From Pirellulales bacterium (GTDB taxonomy: Bacteria; Planctomycetota; Planctomycetia; Pirellulales; Thermoguttaceae), in contig JAFGDS010000136.1 in assembly GCA_016931995.1 (NCBI GenBank), positions 1 to 58,269 on the forward strand: a stretch of 58,269 nt of DNA, read 5' to 3'. Below the pieces are notes generated by a model, which was given only the letters and a program-made list of their open reading frames with translations, was not told where the DNA came from and made no database searches. Position numbers and translations under genes: made by a program. Positions 1-8,228 of the stretch are shown here, in pieces; position 1 is the first letter of the stretch, and each line of letters begins with the position of its first letter.

Positions 1-7
1 AACACCT

Positions 8-1069
8 TCACGCGATCTGATACCGCTCGACCTTGGCGCGATCGACTTGGACGCCCAGGCCGGGGCCTTGGGGGACGGCGATCATGCCGTCGACGACCTC
101 GAGGGGCTCGGCGAGCACGTCCTCGCGAAGCTGCGGGTAGTCGCAGGGGTTGGCCGCCGCCAAGGCGGGCGTCGCGGCGGCCAGGTGGAGCAGAAGGGCC
201 ACGGCGGGGCCGGCCGAGGGGCCGCACGCCACCGCCATGCCCGTCTCCGACGCTTCGGCAATCGCGGCCGAGCGCCGCACGGCGCTGGGCCCGCCCAACC
301 GTTCGGGATCGAGCAGGGCGATCCGTCCCGCGCCGCAGCGAACCATTGCCAACACGTCGGCCGGCCCGCGCAGCATCCGCGCCACGCCCAAGGGCACGCT
401 CGTCTGACGTCCCAACGCGGCGACCTCGTGGAACGTCGAGGCGCCCACCGGATCGAGGAAGCATCGCAGCCGCGCGTACTCCAGTTCGGCGCAAAGGTCG
501 TGGGCCGTTGGAAGGTCGTACGCGGCACGGCCGTCCAGAGAGAGTTCCGCCCGATCGGAGGCCGCCTGCCGGATGGCCTGCACGTTGGCGAGGTCTTCCT
601 CCGGCTTGCCGCGCGAAACGAGAATCTGTTCGTGGAACCCGAATTCGGCCCATTGCCGCGCGACCTGGGCCACCTCGGGCGCCGGTCCGTTGGGCAGGTG
701 TACGGCCAAGGGGATCCGCCGCCGGTAGTGGCCGCCCCAGAGATGACAAAGCGGCTGGCCGGTCGTCCGACCGATCAGATCCCAGCACGCCGTTTCGACG
801 GCGGACCGCAGCGCCGGCTCGCGAATCGCGTCGAGCCGGAGAAGCTCCTCGACGTCAAAGACGCTCCTTGCGGCCAGCACCGGCGCCAGGCTATCGCGTC
901 GCGCGGCGAGTTCGGCGGGCCGCCAATCGAGTCTGGCCTCGCCCCAGCCCTCCAGTCCCGCGTCGCTGGCCAGCCGCACGAGCCAACACCTTGCCGCGCC
1001 CAGCCCGGCGTCGCACGGCAACTCGACCAGGAAGAATTCGACGTCGGTGATGCGCGCGGTTTCACCCAT
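8..1069 (-). CDS. Divergent enolase-superfamily protein (mandelate racemase/muconate lactonizing-like)
   Basis: A 353-residue protein with the two-domain layout of the mandelate racemase/muconate lactonizing branch of the enolase superfamily: an alpha+beta capping domain (about 8-115) and a TIM-barrel part (about 120-340). Fold-level matches are the AxWDLxG-type stretch near 94-100 and the barrel segments near 144-151, 176-184 and 203-208. The residues that normally bind metal and act as base are not kept: the expected KxK is I149-L-V151, the D-x-N is D179-G-R181, and the Glu of the ExP strand is replaced by Leu before D206-P. Members with these residues include o-succinylbenzoate synthase and dipeptide epimerases; this one may have a different chemistry or none. 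The ATG overlaps the 3' end of threonine synthase by 8 nt, so the two are probably co-translated. The fold is likely; substrate unknown. Confidence 0.7.
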   Translation of the reverse strand: MGETARITDVEFFLVELPCDAGLGAARCWLVRLASDAGLEGWGEARLDWRPAELAARRDSLAPVLAARSVFDVEELLRLDAIREPALRSAVETACWDLIGRTTGQPLCHLWGGHYRRRIPLAVHLPNGPAPEVAQVARQWAEFGFHEQILVSRGKPEEDLANVQAIRQAASDRAELSLDGRAAYDLPTAHDLCAELEYARLRCFLDPVGASTFHEVAALGRQTSVPLGVARMLRGPADVLAMVRCGAGRIALLDPERLGGPSAVRRSAAIAEASETGMAVACGPSAGPAVALLLHLAAATPALAAANPCDYPQLREDVLAEPLEVVDGMIAVPQGPGLGVQVDRAKVERYQIA

Positions 1070-2468
1070 AAAGCCGGATCGCTTTGATAATCTCGTTGCG
1101 GTCGTTGGGCACGGCCACGGCGCGGTTGGCGAAGGCGGCGCGGCGGACGCCGCGACTGCCGAGGACTTCGTTGAATTGATCCTGATCGGTGCTGTGGTAG
1201 GCCACCGTGGCCTTGGGGTCCTTGAGCTGATGGCCCGTCAAAATGCAGACAACCCGCTCGTCGGGCTGGATGACGCCCTCGGTGACCAGGGCCTTGACGC
1301 CGGCAACGCTGGCGGCGCTGGCCGGCTCGCAGCCCATCCCGCCCGCGCCCACCTGGGCCTTCGCGTCAAGAATATCCTGATCGCTGGCGTGGCGCACAAC
1401 ACCGTTGGTCCACTCCAGCGCCCGCAGGCACTTCAGCAGGTTGACTGGCCGGTTGATCTCGATCGCGCTGGCGATGGTCGACGCCCGACGGCCCGCCGCG
1501 TCCATCTGGGCGTGGTACTCGTCGATCGCCGGCAGATTGGGTTTGCCGTTGTTCCAACGGACGCCTTGTTCTTCGTGGAGATCGAAGAGCGTCCGGGCGC
1601 CCGTGGCGTTGATGACGGCCAGCCGCGGGATCCGAGAGATGAGCCCCAACTCGCGAAGCTCGAAAAATGCCTTGCCGAAGGCGCTAGAGTTGCCCAGGTT
1701 TCCGCCAGGCACGACGATCCAATCGGGCACTTCCCAACGCAGGGCCTCGAGCACGCGAAACATGATCGTCTTCTGGCCTTCCAGGCGGAAGGGATTGACG
1801 CTGTTGACCAGGTACAGGCCCAGATCGCGCGAGACCTCTTGCACGCGGGCCATCGCGTCGTCGAAATCGCCGGAGATCTGCACGGTCAGCGCGCCGTAGT
1901 CGAGCGCCTGCGAGAGCTTGCCGAAGGCGATCTTGCCCGAGCCAACGAAAATCACGGCCTTCAACAGCCGCGTCACCGAGCAATACAGCGCGAGCGAGGC
2001 GCTCGTGTTGCCGGTCGACGCGCACGCGGCCCGTTTGGCCCCGAGCACGCGGGCGTGGGTGAAGGCGGCCGCCATGCCGTTGTCCTTGAAGCTACCCGAG
2101 GGGTTCATGCCCTCGTATTGCAGGAACAGCCGTCCCGGCTTCATGCCGACGTACTGCCCCACGCCGTCCGAGGCGTGCAAGAGCGTCTGTCCTTCGCCGA
2201 CCGTGACGCATTGGTCTCGCGGGGCGAAGGGGAGCAGGGCGTGGAATCGCCACACGCCGCTGGCCGCGTGGGGATCGTCGCGGCGGGCCCACTGCGCCTC
2301 GAAGTCGGCCAGTTTCCCCGGCACGCTCAGCCGGTCCCACTGGTAGGCGACATCCAAGAGGTTGCCGCACCGCGGGCAGGCGACGAGGGCTTCGCCCAGC
2401 GAGAAGGTCGCCCCGCACGTCGGAACGATGCACTGTTGGAAGGACGGGTCGGTAATGCTGATGGCCAT
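1062..2468 (-). CDS. thrC: Threonine synthase
   Basis: PLP-dependent enzyme converting O-phospho-L-homoserine to L-threonine in the cytoplasm, the last step of threonine synthesis. The PLP-lysine motif GSFKDNG lies at 125-131 with K128 as the Schiff-base residue, followed by a STGNTSAS phosphate-cup segment near 151-158. The N-terminus carries four cysteines (C13, C18, C31, C34) in a small zinc-ribbon-like arrangement seen in many bacterial threonine synthases of this length (468 residues, normal). First gene of a two-gene operon with the enolase-superfamily protein; a good sigma70-type promoter lies about 160 nt upstream. Confidence 0.93.
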   Translation of the reverse strand: MAISITDPSFQQCIVPTCGATFSLGEALVACPRCGNLLDVAYQWDRLSVPGKLADFEAQWARRDDPHAASGVWRFHALLPFAPRDQCVTVGEGQTLLHASDGVGQYVGMKPGRLFLQYEGMNPSGSFKDNGMAAAFTHARVLGAKRAACASTGNTSASLALYCSVTRLLKAVIFVGSGKIAFGKLSQALDYGALTVQISGDFDDAMARVQEVSRDLGLYLVNSVNPFRLEGQKTIMFRVLEALRWEVPDWIVVPGGNLGNSSAFGKAFFELRELGLISRIPRLAVINATGARTLFDLHEEQGVRWNNGKPNLPAIDEYHAQMDAAGRRASTIASAIEINRPVNLLKCLRALEWTNGVVRHASDQDILDAKAQVGAGGMGCEPASAASVAGVKALVTEGVIQPDERVVCILTGHQLKDPKATVAYHSTDQDQFNEVLGSRGVRRAAFANRAVAVPNDRNEIIKAIRLYG

Positions 2469-2631
2469 ATCCCTCCTTATCCGCCGAAGACGCGCACGCC
2501 CGGGTTTGTCCCTCGTCGTCCCAGGACGAGCGCCCGACCTCGCGGCAATCCATGGACTGGCCCCATCTCCCCGTCGACGATAAGGGGACGGTCCCGCTCC
2601 GACGCACGCCCGGGGCTCGCGAGGAACCCTC

Positions 2632-2660
2632 TATATAGGATAGGCCCCGAGACCGATCAA
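2632..2660 (-). promoter_or_regulatory. Putative promoter of the thrC operon
   Basis: On the minus strand TTGATC (2660-2655) and TATATA (2637-2632) are separated by 17 nt, a near-consensus housekeeping promoter. The predicted leader before thrC is about 155 nt. Inferred from pattern only. Confidence 0.5.
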
Positions 2661-2969
2661 GATATGCCCGAGGCGCGGGCTCTCGGCAAGAACCTTGCGG
2701 AACCCGCGATTGTCCTCGGGAAGGTGGCGGCCGATCCCGTCACGCCACGCCAAACGGGCAGACCCGCGGTCCCGGCAGGACGGACGACGGCCCCACGATT
2801 TCCCACGCGGAGAGCCCGTCATCCTGGTGGCGGCGAAGGATCTCCTTTCTGCTGAACGAGTTGAGGCGTCTGGCTCGCCTGGGCGCGTCGGGGGGCAAGC
2901 CCCCGCAAGATGAACCTTTGCGATCCGCTCGCCCGATCGCCGAACCGACGACCCGGCCGTTGCGTACGT

Positions 2970-2998
2970 TTGACAAGTGGCACGAGGGCGTTTACAAT
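2970..2998 (+). promoter_or_regulatory. Strong promoter of the dksA-lspA unit
   Basis: A perfect -35 TTGACA (2970-2975), 17-nt spacer and TACAAT -10 (2993-2998). This is one of the two best sigma70-type promoters in the window. Transcription would start near 3005, leaving a leader of about 70 nt. Confidence 0.7.
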
Positions 2999-3077
2999 GA
3001 GAAGTCTCTTAGCCCTCTAGTGGGGATTCGGCGGGCGGCCGCATGGCGCCTTTGTGGAGACCGTGGAGATCGATGCG

Positions 3078-3449
3078 ATGAATAAGGCGGACATGAAGGT
3101 GTATCGGGAGCGTCTGATCGCGCTTCGGGCACGCCTGCGGGGCGACGTGGACAACTTGGCCAACGCCACCCTGAAGAAGAGCCGTTCGGAGGCCAACGGC
3201 GATTTGTCCAGCATGCCAATCCACATGGCCGATATCGGCAGCGACAACTTCGAACAGGAGTTCTCGTTGAGCCTAATGGAAAGCGAAGAGGGTATCATCG
3301 GGCGGATCGAGCAGGCCATGGAGCGGATCGAAGAGGGCACTTACGGCCAATGCGAGGAGTGCGGCGTCCGCATCCCGAAAGCCCGACTCAACGCCATCCC
3401 CTACACGACGCTCTGCGTCAAGTGCGCCGCGGACTCGGAGCAAGGCTGA
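3078..3449 (+). CDS. TraR/DksA-type C4 zinc-finger regulator
   Basis: Small cytoplasmic protein of the TraR/DksA family, whose members enter the RNA polymerase secondary channel and tune transcription, often with ppGpp. The N-terminal half is a predicted coiled coil (the family's two-helix finger). The C-terminal part has a CX2C-X17-CX2C zinc finger (CEECG to CVKCA), complete. The start is uncertain: the frame is open from a GTG at 3054, but the ATG at 3078 has GGAG at 3065-3068 with good spacing and gives the usual DksA-like N-terminus, so it was preferred. Lies 61 nt upstream of lspA, probably in the same transcript. Confidence 0.88.
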   Translation: MNKADMKVYRERLIALRARLRGDVDNLANATLKKSRSEANGDLSSMPIHMADIGSDNFEQEFSLSLMESEEGIIGRIEQAMERIEEGTYGQCEECGVRIPKARLNAIPYTTLCVKCAADSEQG

Positions 3450-3510
3450 CCGCCGTACGGCAGGGAAGGCCCCCAATGCGCGTATCACGTGCCGCAGCGA
3501 GCCCGGCGCC

Positions 3511-4074
3511 ATGAAGGCGGTTCCCCGAAGTCGTTACGTTCTTTTCGGGCTGATAGCGGGCGGCGGGTGCCTGGTCGATCTCGTCACGAAGCACTGGGCT
3601 TTCGCGCGGCTCGGAATGCCCGGCGGCCCCACGCATTGGCTCGTCGCCGACGTTTTCGGCCTCCAAACGAGCTTGAATGAGGGGGCTCTTTTCGGCATGG
3701 GGCAGGGCCGGGTCCTCTGGTTCGCGGCATTGGCCGTGGTGGCTCTGCTGGGCGTGTTGGCGTGGCTCTTTCTCGCTGGCGCCGCCCGCGACCGCTTCTT
3801 GACCGTGACGTTGGCCTGCGTCAGCGCCGGCATCCTGGGAAACCTCTACGACCGCCTGGCGCTCCCAGGCTTGTACTGGAACTACGCCAGCCCGTGGCAC
3901 GAACTGGGCGAACCCGTCTTCGCGGTCCGGGACTGGATCCTCGTCATGATCGGCCCCTGGCACTGGCCCAATTTCAACGTGGCCGACAGTCTGTTGGTCT
4001 GTGGAGCAGTCCTGCTGGCGCTGCACGCCATCCGGGACGCTCGCGCCGAGCGCGTCTCCACGCCCGCGGCATAG
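3511..4074 (+). CDS. lspA: Lipoprotein signal peptidase (signal peptidase II)
   Basis: Inner-membrane aspartyl protease that cleaves the signal peptide of diacylglyceryl-modified prolipoproteins. Four hydrophobic segments and the conserved family blocks are visible: D23 with TK26-27, NEGALFG (56-62), NLYDR (111-115) with catalytic D114, and FNVADS (155-160) with catalytic D159. The distance between the two aspartates is about 45 residues, against roughly 20 in the E. coli enzyme; the extra aromatic-rich loop (about 120-152) would lie on the periplasmic side near the active site. Downstream of the DksA-like gene in the same direction. Confidence 0.92.
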   Translation: MKAVPRSRYVLFGLIAGGGCLVDLVTKHWAFARLGMPGGPTHWLVADVFGLQTSLNEGALFGMGQGRVLWFAALAVVALLGVLAWLFLAGAARDRFLTVTLACVSAGILGNLYDRLALPGLYWNYASPWHELGEPVFAVRDWILVMIGPWHWPNFNVADSLLVCGAVLLALHAIRDARAERVSTPAA

Positions 4075-4141
4075 CCGCAGGGCTCGTGCCCTTCTTTGTG
4101 GTGGAAATCCCGGAAAAGCCATGGAGTTGTTCTGGCGACGC

Positions 4142-4189
4142 TTGACTTTTCCATCCATCTGCCCCTATCATACCCCGTATTGGAGGGGT
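4142..4189 (+). promoter_or_regulatory. Putative promoter with small dyad before the Rrf2 gene
   Basis: TTGACT (4142-4147), 18-nt spacer and TATCAT (4166-4171). An ACCCC (4172-4176) / GGGGT (4185-4189) dyad follows directly, at the likely start of transcription. It could be an operator for the downstream Rrf2-type protein, as autoregulation is common in that family. Pattern-based inference. Confidence 0.4.
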
Positions 4190-4234
4190 TTTGGAAACGC
4201 CGAGCACGTCCGCGCGACGCTTGAGGGCAGTTCG

Positions 4235-4663
4235 ATGAAGTTATCCCGTACCGTGGCTTACGCCGTTCAGGCGAGTCTCCACTTGGCTCGCGCCGAAGCC
4301 CACGTGCCCATCCCCTGCAGCCAATTGGCGGCCGAGGGGAAGATGCCGGAGCGTTTTCTGCTCCAGATTCTCCGCAATCTGGTGGCGCGAGGCATTTTGT
4401 CGTCCACGCGCGGCGTGGATGGCGGCTACTGCTTGGACCGTCCGGCGGACGAGATCTCGCTCTTGGAGGTGATCGAGGCCATCGACGGCCCGATGATCCC
4501 GACCCTGCCCGCAAGCGAAGGTCTACCCAGCGACGCCCAGCAGCGGCTCAAGGACGCGGTGGTCGAGGTGACCGAGCATACGCGTCGGCAACTGGCCGCC
4601 GTCAAGCTGGCCCATCTGCTACCCCCGCCGCGCGAGGATGGCCGCCCGGTCACCCGGTCCTGA
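4235..4663 (+). CDS. Rrf2-family transcriptional regulator without cluster cysteines
   Basis: A 142-residue winged-helix protein starting MKLSRTVAYAVQASL, the typical Rrf2 N-terminus, followed by the DNA-recognition helix (about 35-50) and the RGVDGGYCLDRP wing (about 60-72). Known cluster-binding members (IscR, NsrR, RsrR) use three cysteines in the region after the wing; here the only cysteines are isolated ones before and within the wing, so an Fe-S cluster is unlikely. The ATG at 4235 was chosen because the preceding open frame has no family similarity. Followed after about 106 nt by the ClC channel gene, which it may control. Confidence 0.85.
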   Translation: MKLSRTVAYAVQASLHLARAEAHVPIPCSQLAAEGKMPERFLLQILRNLVARGILSSTRGVDGGYCLDRPADEISLLEVIEAIDGPMIPTLPASEGLPSDAQQRLKDAVVEVTEHTRRQLAAVKLAHLLPPPREDGRPVTRS

Positions 4664-4769
4664 TGGGGCCGCGCGCCCCGAGCGACCAGCCGCTCTGCGG
4701 CGAGCGGGTCTCCGCTTGTCCCGGCAAGGTGGGCGTGATAGACTGATCCACCTTTGCCCCGGTGGTTTC

Positions 4770-6623
4770 GTGGATAAGCTCGTCCAAAAGCTGCGCGTCG
4801 TTTTCGACCTCGAAGGATCGGGTCGGCTCCTCCTTTATAGCGCCTTGGTTGGAGTTGTCTCCGGCCTTGGGGCAGCCGCCTTCTACGTGGCGCTTAGCGC
4901 GTTTCAGGCGCTCGCCCTGGGCCGGGTGATGGGCTACTACCCGCCCGGCGCCGGCTCGGAGCCCGCCGCCCACGCCGTCCAAATGCCGGTCCATTGGTGG
5001 GCCGTGCTCCTGGTGCCCGCCTTGGGTGGCCTCGCGTGCGGGTGGCTCGTCTACACGTTCGCGCCCGAAGCGGAAGGACACGGCACGGACGCCATGGTGC
5101 GGGCGTTCCATCGGGCCAAGGGGCTCATCCGCGCCCGGGTACCCCTGATCAAGACGATCGCCAGCACGGTGACGATCGGCACGGGCGGGTCGGCCGGCCG
5201 CGAGGGCCCGATCGCGCAAATCGGCGCGGGCTTCGGCTCGTTTCTGGCCGGCCGGTTGCGCCTGAGCGACGCGGATCGCCGCATGCTCGTCCTGGCCGGC
5301 GCGGCCGGCGGCGTCGGCGCGATCTTCCACGCGCCCGTCGGCGGCGCGCTGTTCGCCGTCGAGGTGCTCTACGCGAGCACCGCGATCGAATTCTCCGCGT
5401 TCGTTCCCTGCGTGTGCTCGTCGGTGATCGCCTATTCCGTGTTCAACGCGTTCATCGGTCCCAGCGTGCCCTTCCGCGCGCCGGCGCCGCTGGTTTTCCG
5501 CGGGCTTGGCGATCTGCCGTTTTACCTGGTCTTCGCCGTGCTGTGCGCGCTGGTGGGCTTCGCCTACGTCTGGACGTTCTACAACATGCGCCAGCGGTTG
5601 TTTCGCCGACTGCCGCTGCCCAACGTGGTCAAGCCCGCGCTGGGCGGGCTCTTGTTGGGCGCGCTGGCGCTCGAGCTGCCCCAGGTCATGGCCGGCGGCT
5701 ACGGCTGGATCCAACAGGCCCTCGACGGTAAGTTGACGCTCCAGCTCATGGCCATGCTGGCCGGAGCGAAGATCGTGGCCACGAGCCTGACCATCTCCTC
5801 CGGCGGCAGCGGCGGCGTGTTTGCCCCCTCGCTGTTCATCGGCGCCATGCTCGGCGGCGCGTTTGGCATGTCGTGCCACGCGCTGTTCCCGGATTGGGCT
5901 CCGCAGCCGCAGGCGTTCGTGCTGGTGGGCATGGGCGGATTCTTCGCCGGCGTGGCCAAGGTGCCGTTGACCGCGCTGATCATGGTGTCGGAAATGACCG
6001 GTTCGTACAGCCTCCTCGTCCCGTTGATGGTGGTCAGCATGATCAACGTGGCGATCCTCTCGCGGCGATGGACTCTCTACGAGGAGCAGGTGTCGTCGCT
6101 CGTGGACAGCCCTGCCCATCTGGGCGATTTCGTGGTGGACGTGCTTGCCGGCATCCGCGTCCGCGAGATCTACAATCCGGCGCGCCCCGTCACGTTCGTC
6201 CGCGAGGAAACGCCGCTCCCCGAGGTGCTCAAGCTCGTCGCCCGGTCGAACGATTCGTACTTCCCCGTCGTCGACCGCGACGACGCGTTGGTGGGCATCT
6301 TCTCGTTGCACGACATCCGCACGGCGTTGGTGGGCAACGGGGCGGGCAACCTGATCGTGGCCGCCGATCTGGCCACCTGGCCCGTGGCCACGGTCACCCC
6401 GGACGACAACCTGCACACGGCGCTGCGTTTGTTCACGCGGAAACAGATCGCGGCGATTCCCGTCGTCGATCCGAACGCCCCGCGGCGCGTCGTGTGCATG
6501 TTGCACCGCGGCGAAGTCATCGACGCCTACGACCAGCGGATCCAAGCCCGTCGGCAAACGAACACCCCGGCCGATCCCGCCAACACGGGACGCCGCGCCT
6601 CCTCCATGAAATCCCCGAAATGA
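4770..6623 (+). CDS. ClC-type chloride channel/antiporter with C-terminal CBS pair
   Basis: About 617 residues: a ClC transport domain of 10 or more membrane helices (about 20-450) followed by two CBS domains (about 475-600) that usually sense adenine nucleotides. The selectivity-filter motif GREGP is at 143-147 with the gating glutamate E145, and the second anion motif GGVFAPSLF is clear further on. The GSGIP block of the family is replaced by EGHGTDAM (about 102-109). The GTG at 4770 was chosen; the frame is open from an ATG at 4638 that would overlap the Rrf2 gene, and that N-terminal extra part is not channel-like. The stop overlaps the next ATG (ATGA), so translation is probably coupled. 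Confidence 0.88.
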   Translation: MDKLVQKLRVVFDLEGSGRLLLYSALVGVVSGLGAAAFYVALSAFQALALGRVMGYYPPGAGSEPAAHAVQMPVHWWAVLLVPALGGLACGWLVYTFAPEAEGHGTDAMVRAFHRAKGLIRARVPLIKTIASTVTIGTGGSAGREGPIAQIGAGFGSFLAGRLRLSDADRRMLVLAGAAGGVGAIFHAPVGGALFAVEVLYASTAIEFSAFVPCVCSSVIAYSVFNAFIGPSVPFRAPAPLVFRGLGDLPFYLVFAVLCALVGFAYVWTFYNMRQRLFRRLPLPNVVKPALGGLLLGALALELPQVMAGGYGWIQQALDGKLTLQLMAMLAGAKIVATSLTISSGGSGGVFAPSLFIGAMLGGAFGMSCHALFPDWAPQPQAFVLVGMGGFFAGVAKVPLTALIMVSEMTGSYSLLVPLMVVSMINVAILSRRWTLYEEQVSSLVDSPAHLGDFVVDVLAGIRVREIYNPARPVTFVREETPLPEVLKLVARSNDSYFPVVDRDDALVGIFSLHDIRTALVGNGAGNLIVAADLATWPVATVTPDDNLHTALRLFTRKQIAAIPVVDPNAPRRVVCMLHRGEVIDAYDQRIQARRQTNTPADPANTGRRASSMKSPK

Positions 6624-7426
6624 ACCAGACACCCGTGGAATCCGAGATACTCCGCCCCCGCTGGGAACTGGCCGTCGAGATTGCCCGCGAGGCCGGCGCG
6701 CTGGCGATGGGGTATTTCAACCGGCCGGAGCTGGTCGTGCAGCGAAAAGGCGACGACTCGCCCGTGACTGTCGCCGACCGCGAGGCCGAGCAGCTTCTCC
6801 GCCGGCGGATCGCCGAGGCGTTTCCCGAGGACGCCATCCACGGCGAGGAATTCCCAGACAAAAAGGGTCAAAGCCCCTTCCGCTGGATCCTCGATCCCAT
6901 CGACGGCACCAAGTCCTTTATCCACGGGGTGCCGCTTTTCGCCACCCTCGTGGCGATCGAGCACGCCGGCACGAGCGTCGTGGGCGTCATCCAGCTTCCC
7001 GCGCTGGGCGAAACGCTCCACGCCGCCGCGGGCCAAGGGGCCTGGCACGTCGTCGGCGACGCGCCGCCGCGGCCGGCCCGGGTGTCCGAATGCCCAAGGT
7101 TGGCCGAGGGTCTCTTCGTCACCAGCGAAGTGGCCTCCTTCGACCGGCGCGGCCTTCGGCCCGTCTACGACCGTCTGCAAAATGCCGCCCGACTGAGCCG
7201 AACCTGGGGCGACGCCTTTGGCTATTTCCTGGTTGCCACCGGCCGGGCCGAACTCATGGTGGACCCCGTCATGGAACTCTGGGACGCCGCCCCCATGCTC
7301 CCGATCCTCGAGGAGGCGGGCGGCGCGTTCACGGACTGGCAGGGTACGCCAACCACATACTCCAGAAGGGGGATGGCCACTAACGGTCGCGTCCAACAAG
7401 AGGCTCTGGCCCTCATCCGGGGTTAA
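6620..7426 (+). CDS. Inositol monophosphatase-family phosphatase (possible histidinol-phosphatase)
   Basis: Mg-dependent sugar/inositol phosphatase of 268 residues, normal for the family. Metal-binding motifs are complete: GEE at 75-77, DPIDGTKSF at 92-100, and the C-terminal WDAAP block near 215. The spacing fits the HisN-type histidinol-phosphatase subgroup as well as inositol-1-phosphatases, so the substrate is not settled. ATG overlaps the TGA of the ClC gene by 4 nt. Confidence 0.88.
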   Translation: MNQTPVESEILRPRWELAVEIAREAGALAMGYFNRPELVVQRKGDDSPVTVADREAEQLLRRRIAEAFPEDAIHGEEFPDKKGQSPFRWILDPIDGTKSFIHGVPLFATLVAIEHAGTSVVGVIQLPALGETLHAAAGQGAWHVVGDAPPRPARVSECPRLAEGLFVTSEVASFDRRGLRPVYDRLQNAARLSRTWGDAFGYFLVATGRAELMVDPVMELWDAAPMLPILEEAGGAFTDWQGTPTTYSRRGMATNGRVQQEALALIRG

Positions 7427-7485
7427 CGCGTGTAGGCCCCCTCCGCGAGACGGGTGTCCTGACTCCTTCTCGCCGCAACGTGCCC

Positions 7486-7513
7486 TTGCGGCGACCGGCT
7501 CGGCGGGTATATT
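7486..7513 (+). promoter_or_regulatory. Putative rpmB promoter
   Basis: TTGCGG (7486-7491), 16-nt spacer, TATATT (7508-7513), about 45 nt upstream of the L28 start. Pattern only. Confidence 0.4.
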
Positions 7514-7556
7514 AAAGGTTTCCCTTCTTCAAAACGACGTTCACGTGGACCCAACC

Positions 7557-7838
7557 ATGTCTCAGATGTGCCAAGTTTGCGGAAAAGCCCCCACGATCGG
7601 CAATGCGGTGACGCATCGAGGCAAGGCCAAGTATCTCGGCGGCGTGGGAACCAAGGTCACCGGCATCACCCGCCGGCAATTCAAGCCCAATCTGCAAAAG
7701 GTCCGCGTCACCACGGCCAATGGCACGCACAAGACGATGCGGGTTTGTGCCCAGTGTCTGCGGAGCGGCGCCGTGACCAAGCGGGTGCGCCGCGCTCCGT
7801 TCCGCTTGCCGGCGGCGGAGCCCGCGGCCAAGTCGTAG
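7557..7838 (+). CDS. rpmB: 50S ribosomal protein L28
   Basis: A 93-residue basic protein matching bacterial L28: CQVCGKAPTIGNAVTH at the start, the RRQFKPNLQ core near 39-47 and the RVCAQCLRSG block near 62-71. The four cysteines (C5, C8, C64, C67) make this the zinc-binding form of L28. The longer upstream frame is not L28-like, so the ATG at 7557 is the start; a ribosome-binding site is weak. Between the IMPase gene and gatC. Confidence 0.93.
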   Translation: MSQMCQVCGKAPTIGNAVTHRGKAKYLGGVGTKVTGITRRQFKPNLQKVRVTTANGTHKTMRVCAQCLRSGAVTKRVRRAPFRLPAAEPAAKS

Positions 7839-7867
7839 GCCGGCGCCGTTGGAATGTCATTCGACGT

Positions 7868-7892
7868 GTGCCACTAGCTTTGCCAGTGGCAC
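7868..7892. repeat. Family A palindromic repeat (degenerate copy)
   Basis: GTGCCACT...AGTGGCAC around a TTT loop, an 11-bp stem with one mismatch. Lies 30 nt after the rpmB stop. Confidence 0.8.
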
Positions 7893-7927
7893 TCAAGCAA
7901 GTCGGCGGTCAATTCCTGGCGTCTGCC

Positions 7928-8224
7928 ATGAGCATTTCGCGCGACGAGGTCGAAAAGGTTGCCCTCCTGGCCCGGCTCGCGCTGGCGCCGGACGAACTGA
8001 CAACCATGACGGCCGAGATGGCCAAGATCCTGGGCTACATGGATCTCTTGCGCGAGGTGGACACCGAGCACGTCGAACCGATGGCCCACGCGTTGGACGT
8101 GGCCGACGTCTTCCGCGACGACGAGGTCCGGCCGAGCCTAACCCGCGATGACGCCCTGGCCAACGCCCCGGCCCGCGACGAAGAGTGCTACCGCGTCCCC
8201 GCCGTGCTGGGCGACGGATCCTAA
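7928..8224 (+). CDS. gatC: Asp-tRNA(Asn)/Glu-tRNA(Gln) amidotransferase subunit C
   Basis: A 98-residue protein with the GatC pattern: VEKVALLARLALAPDE near the start, LGYMDLLREVDTEHVEPM in the middle and the RDDEVRPSL block before the C-terminal YRVP(A)VL. GatC stabilises the GatA-GatB complex that amidates misacylated tRNA. gatA and gatB are not in the window. The stop lies 4 nt before the hypF ATG, which suggests co-transcription with hyp genes, an unusual partnership. Confidence 0.92.
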   Translation: MSISRDEVEKVALLARLALAPDELTTMTAEMAKILGYMDLLREVDTEHVEPMAHALDVADVFRDDEVRPSLTRDDALANAPARDEECYRVPAVLGDGS

Positions 8225-8228
8225 TGCC

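Larger units (their letters stand above)
2469..3053. other. Divergent intergenic region thrC / dksA-like
   Basis: No convincing gene is seen in this 585-nt gap. It holds back-to-back promoters for the thrC operon (about 2632-2660) and for the DksA-like gene (about 2970-2998). The short open frames here have no recognisable motif or ribosome-binding site. Confidence 0.6.

Noticed and set aside
2500-2630. Possible structured leader or attenuator before thrC
   Set aside because: Only a short GACGAG-type dyad is visible; no leader peptide rich in Thr/Ile codons and no known riboswitch pattern.
4650-6632. 660-residue open frame antisense to the ClC gene
   Set aside because: His/Arg/Ala/Gly-rich composition typical of antisense frames in GC-rich DNA; the sense strand has clear ClC and CBS motifs.
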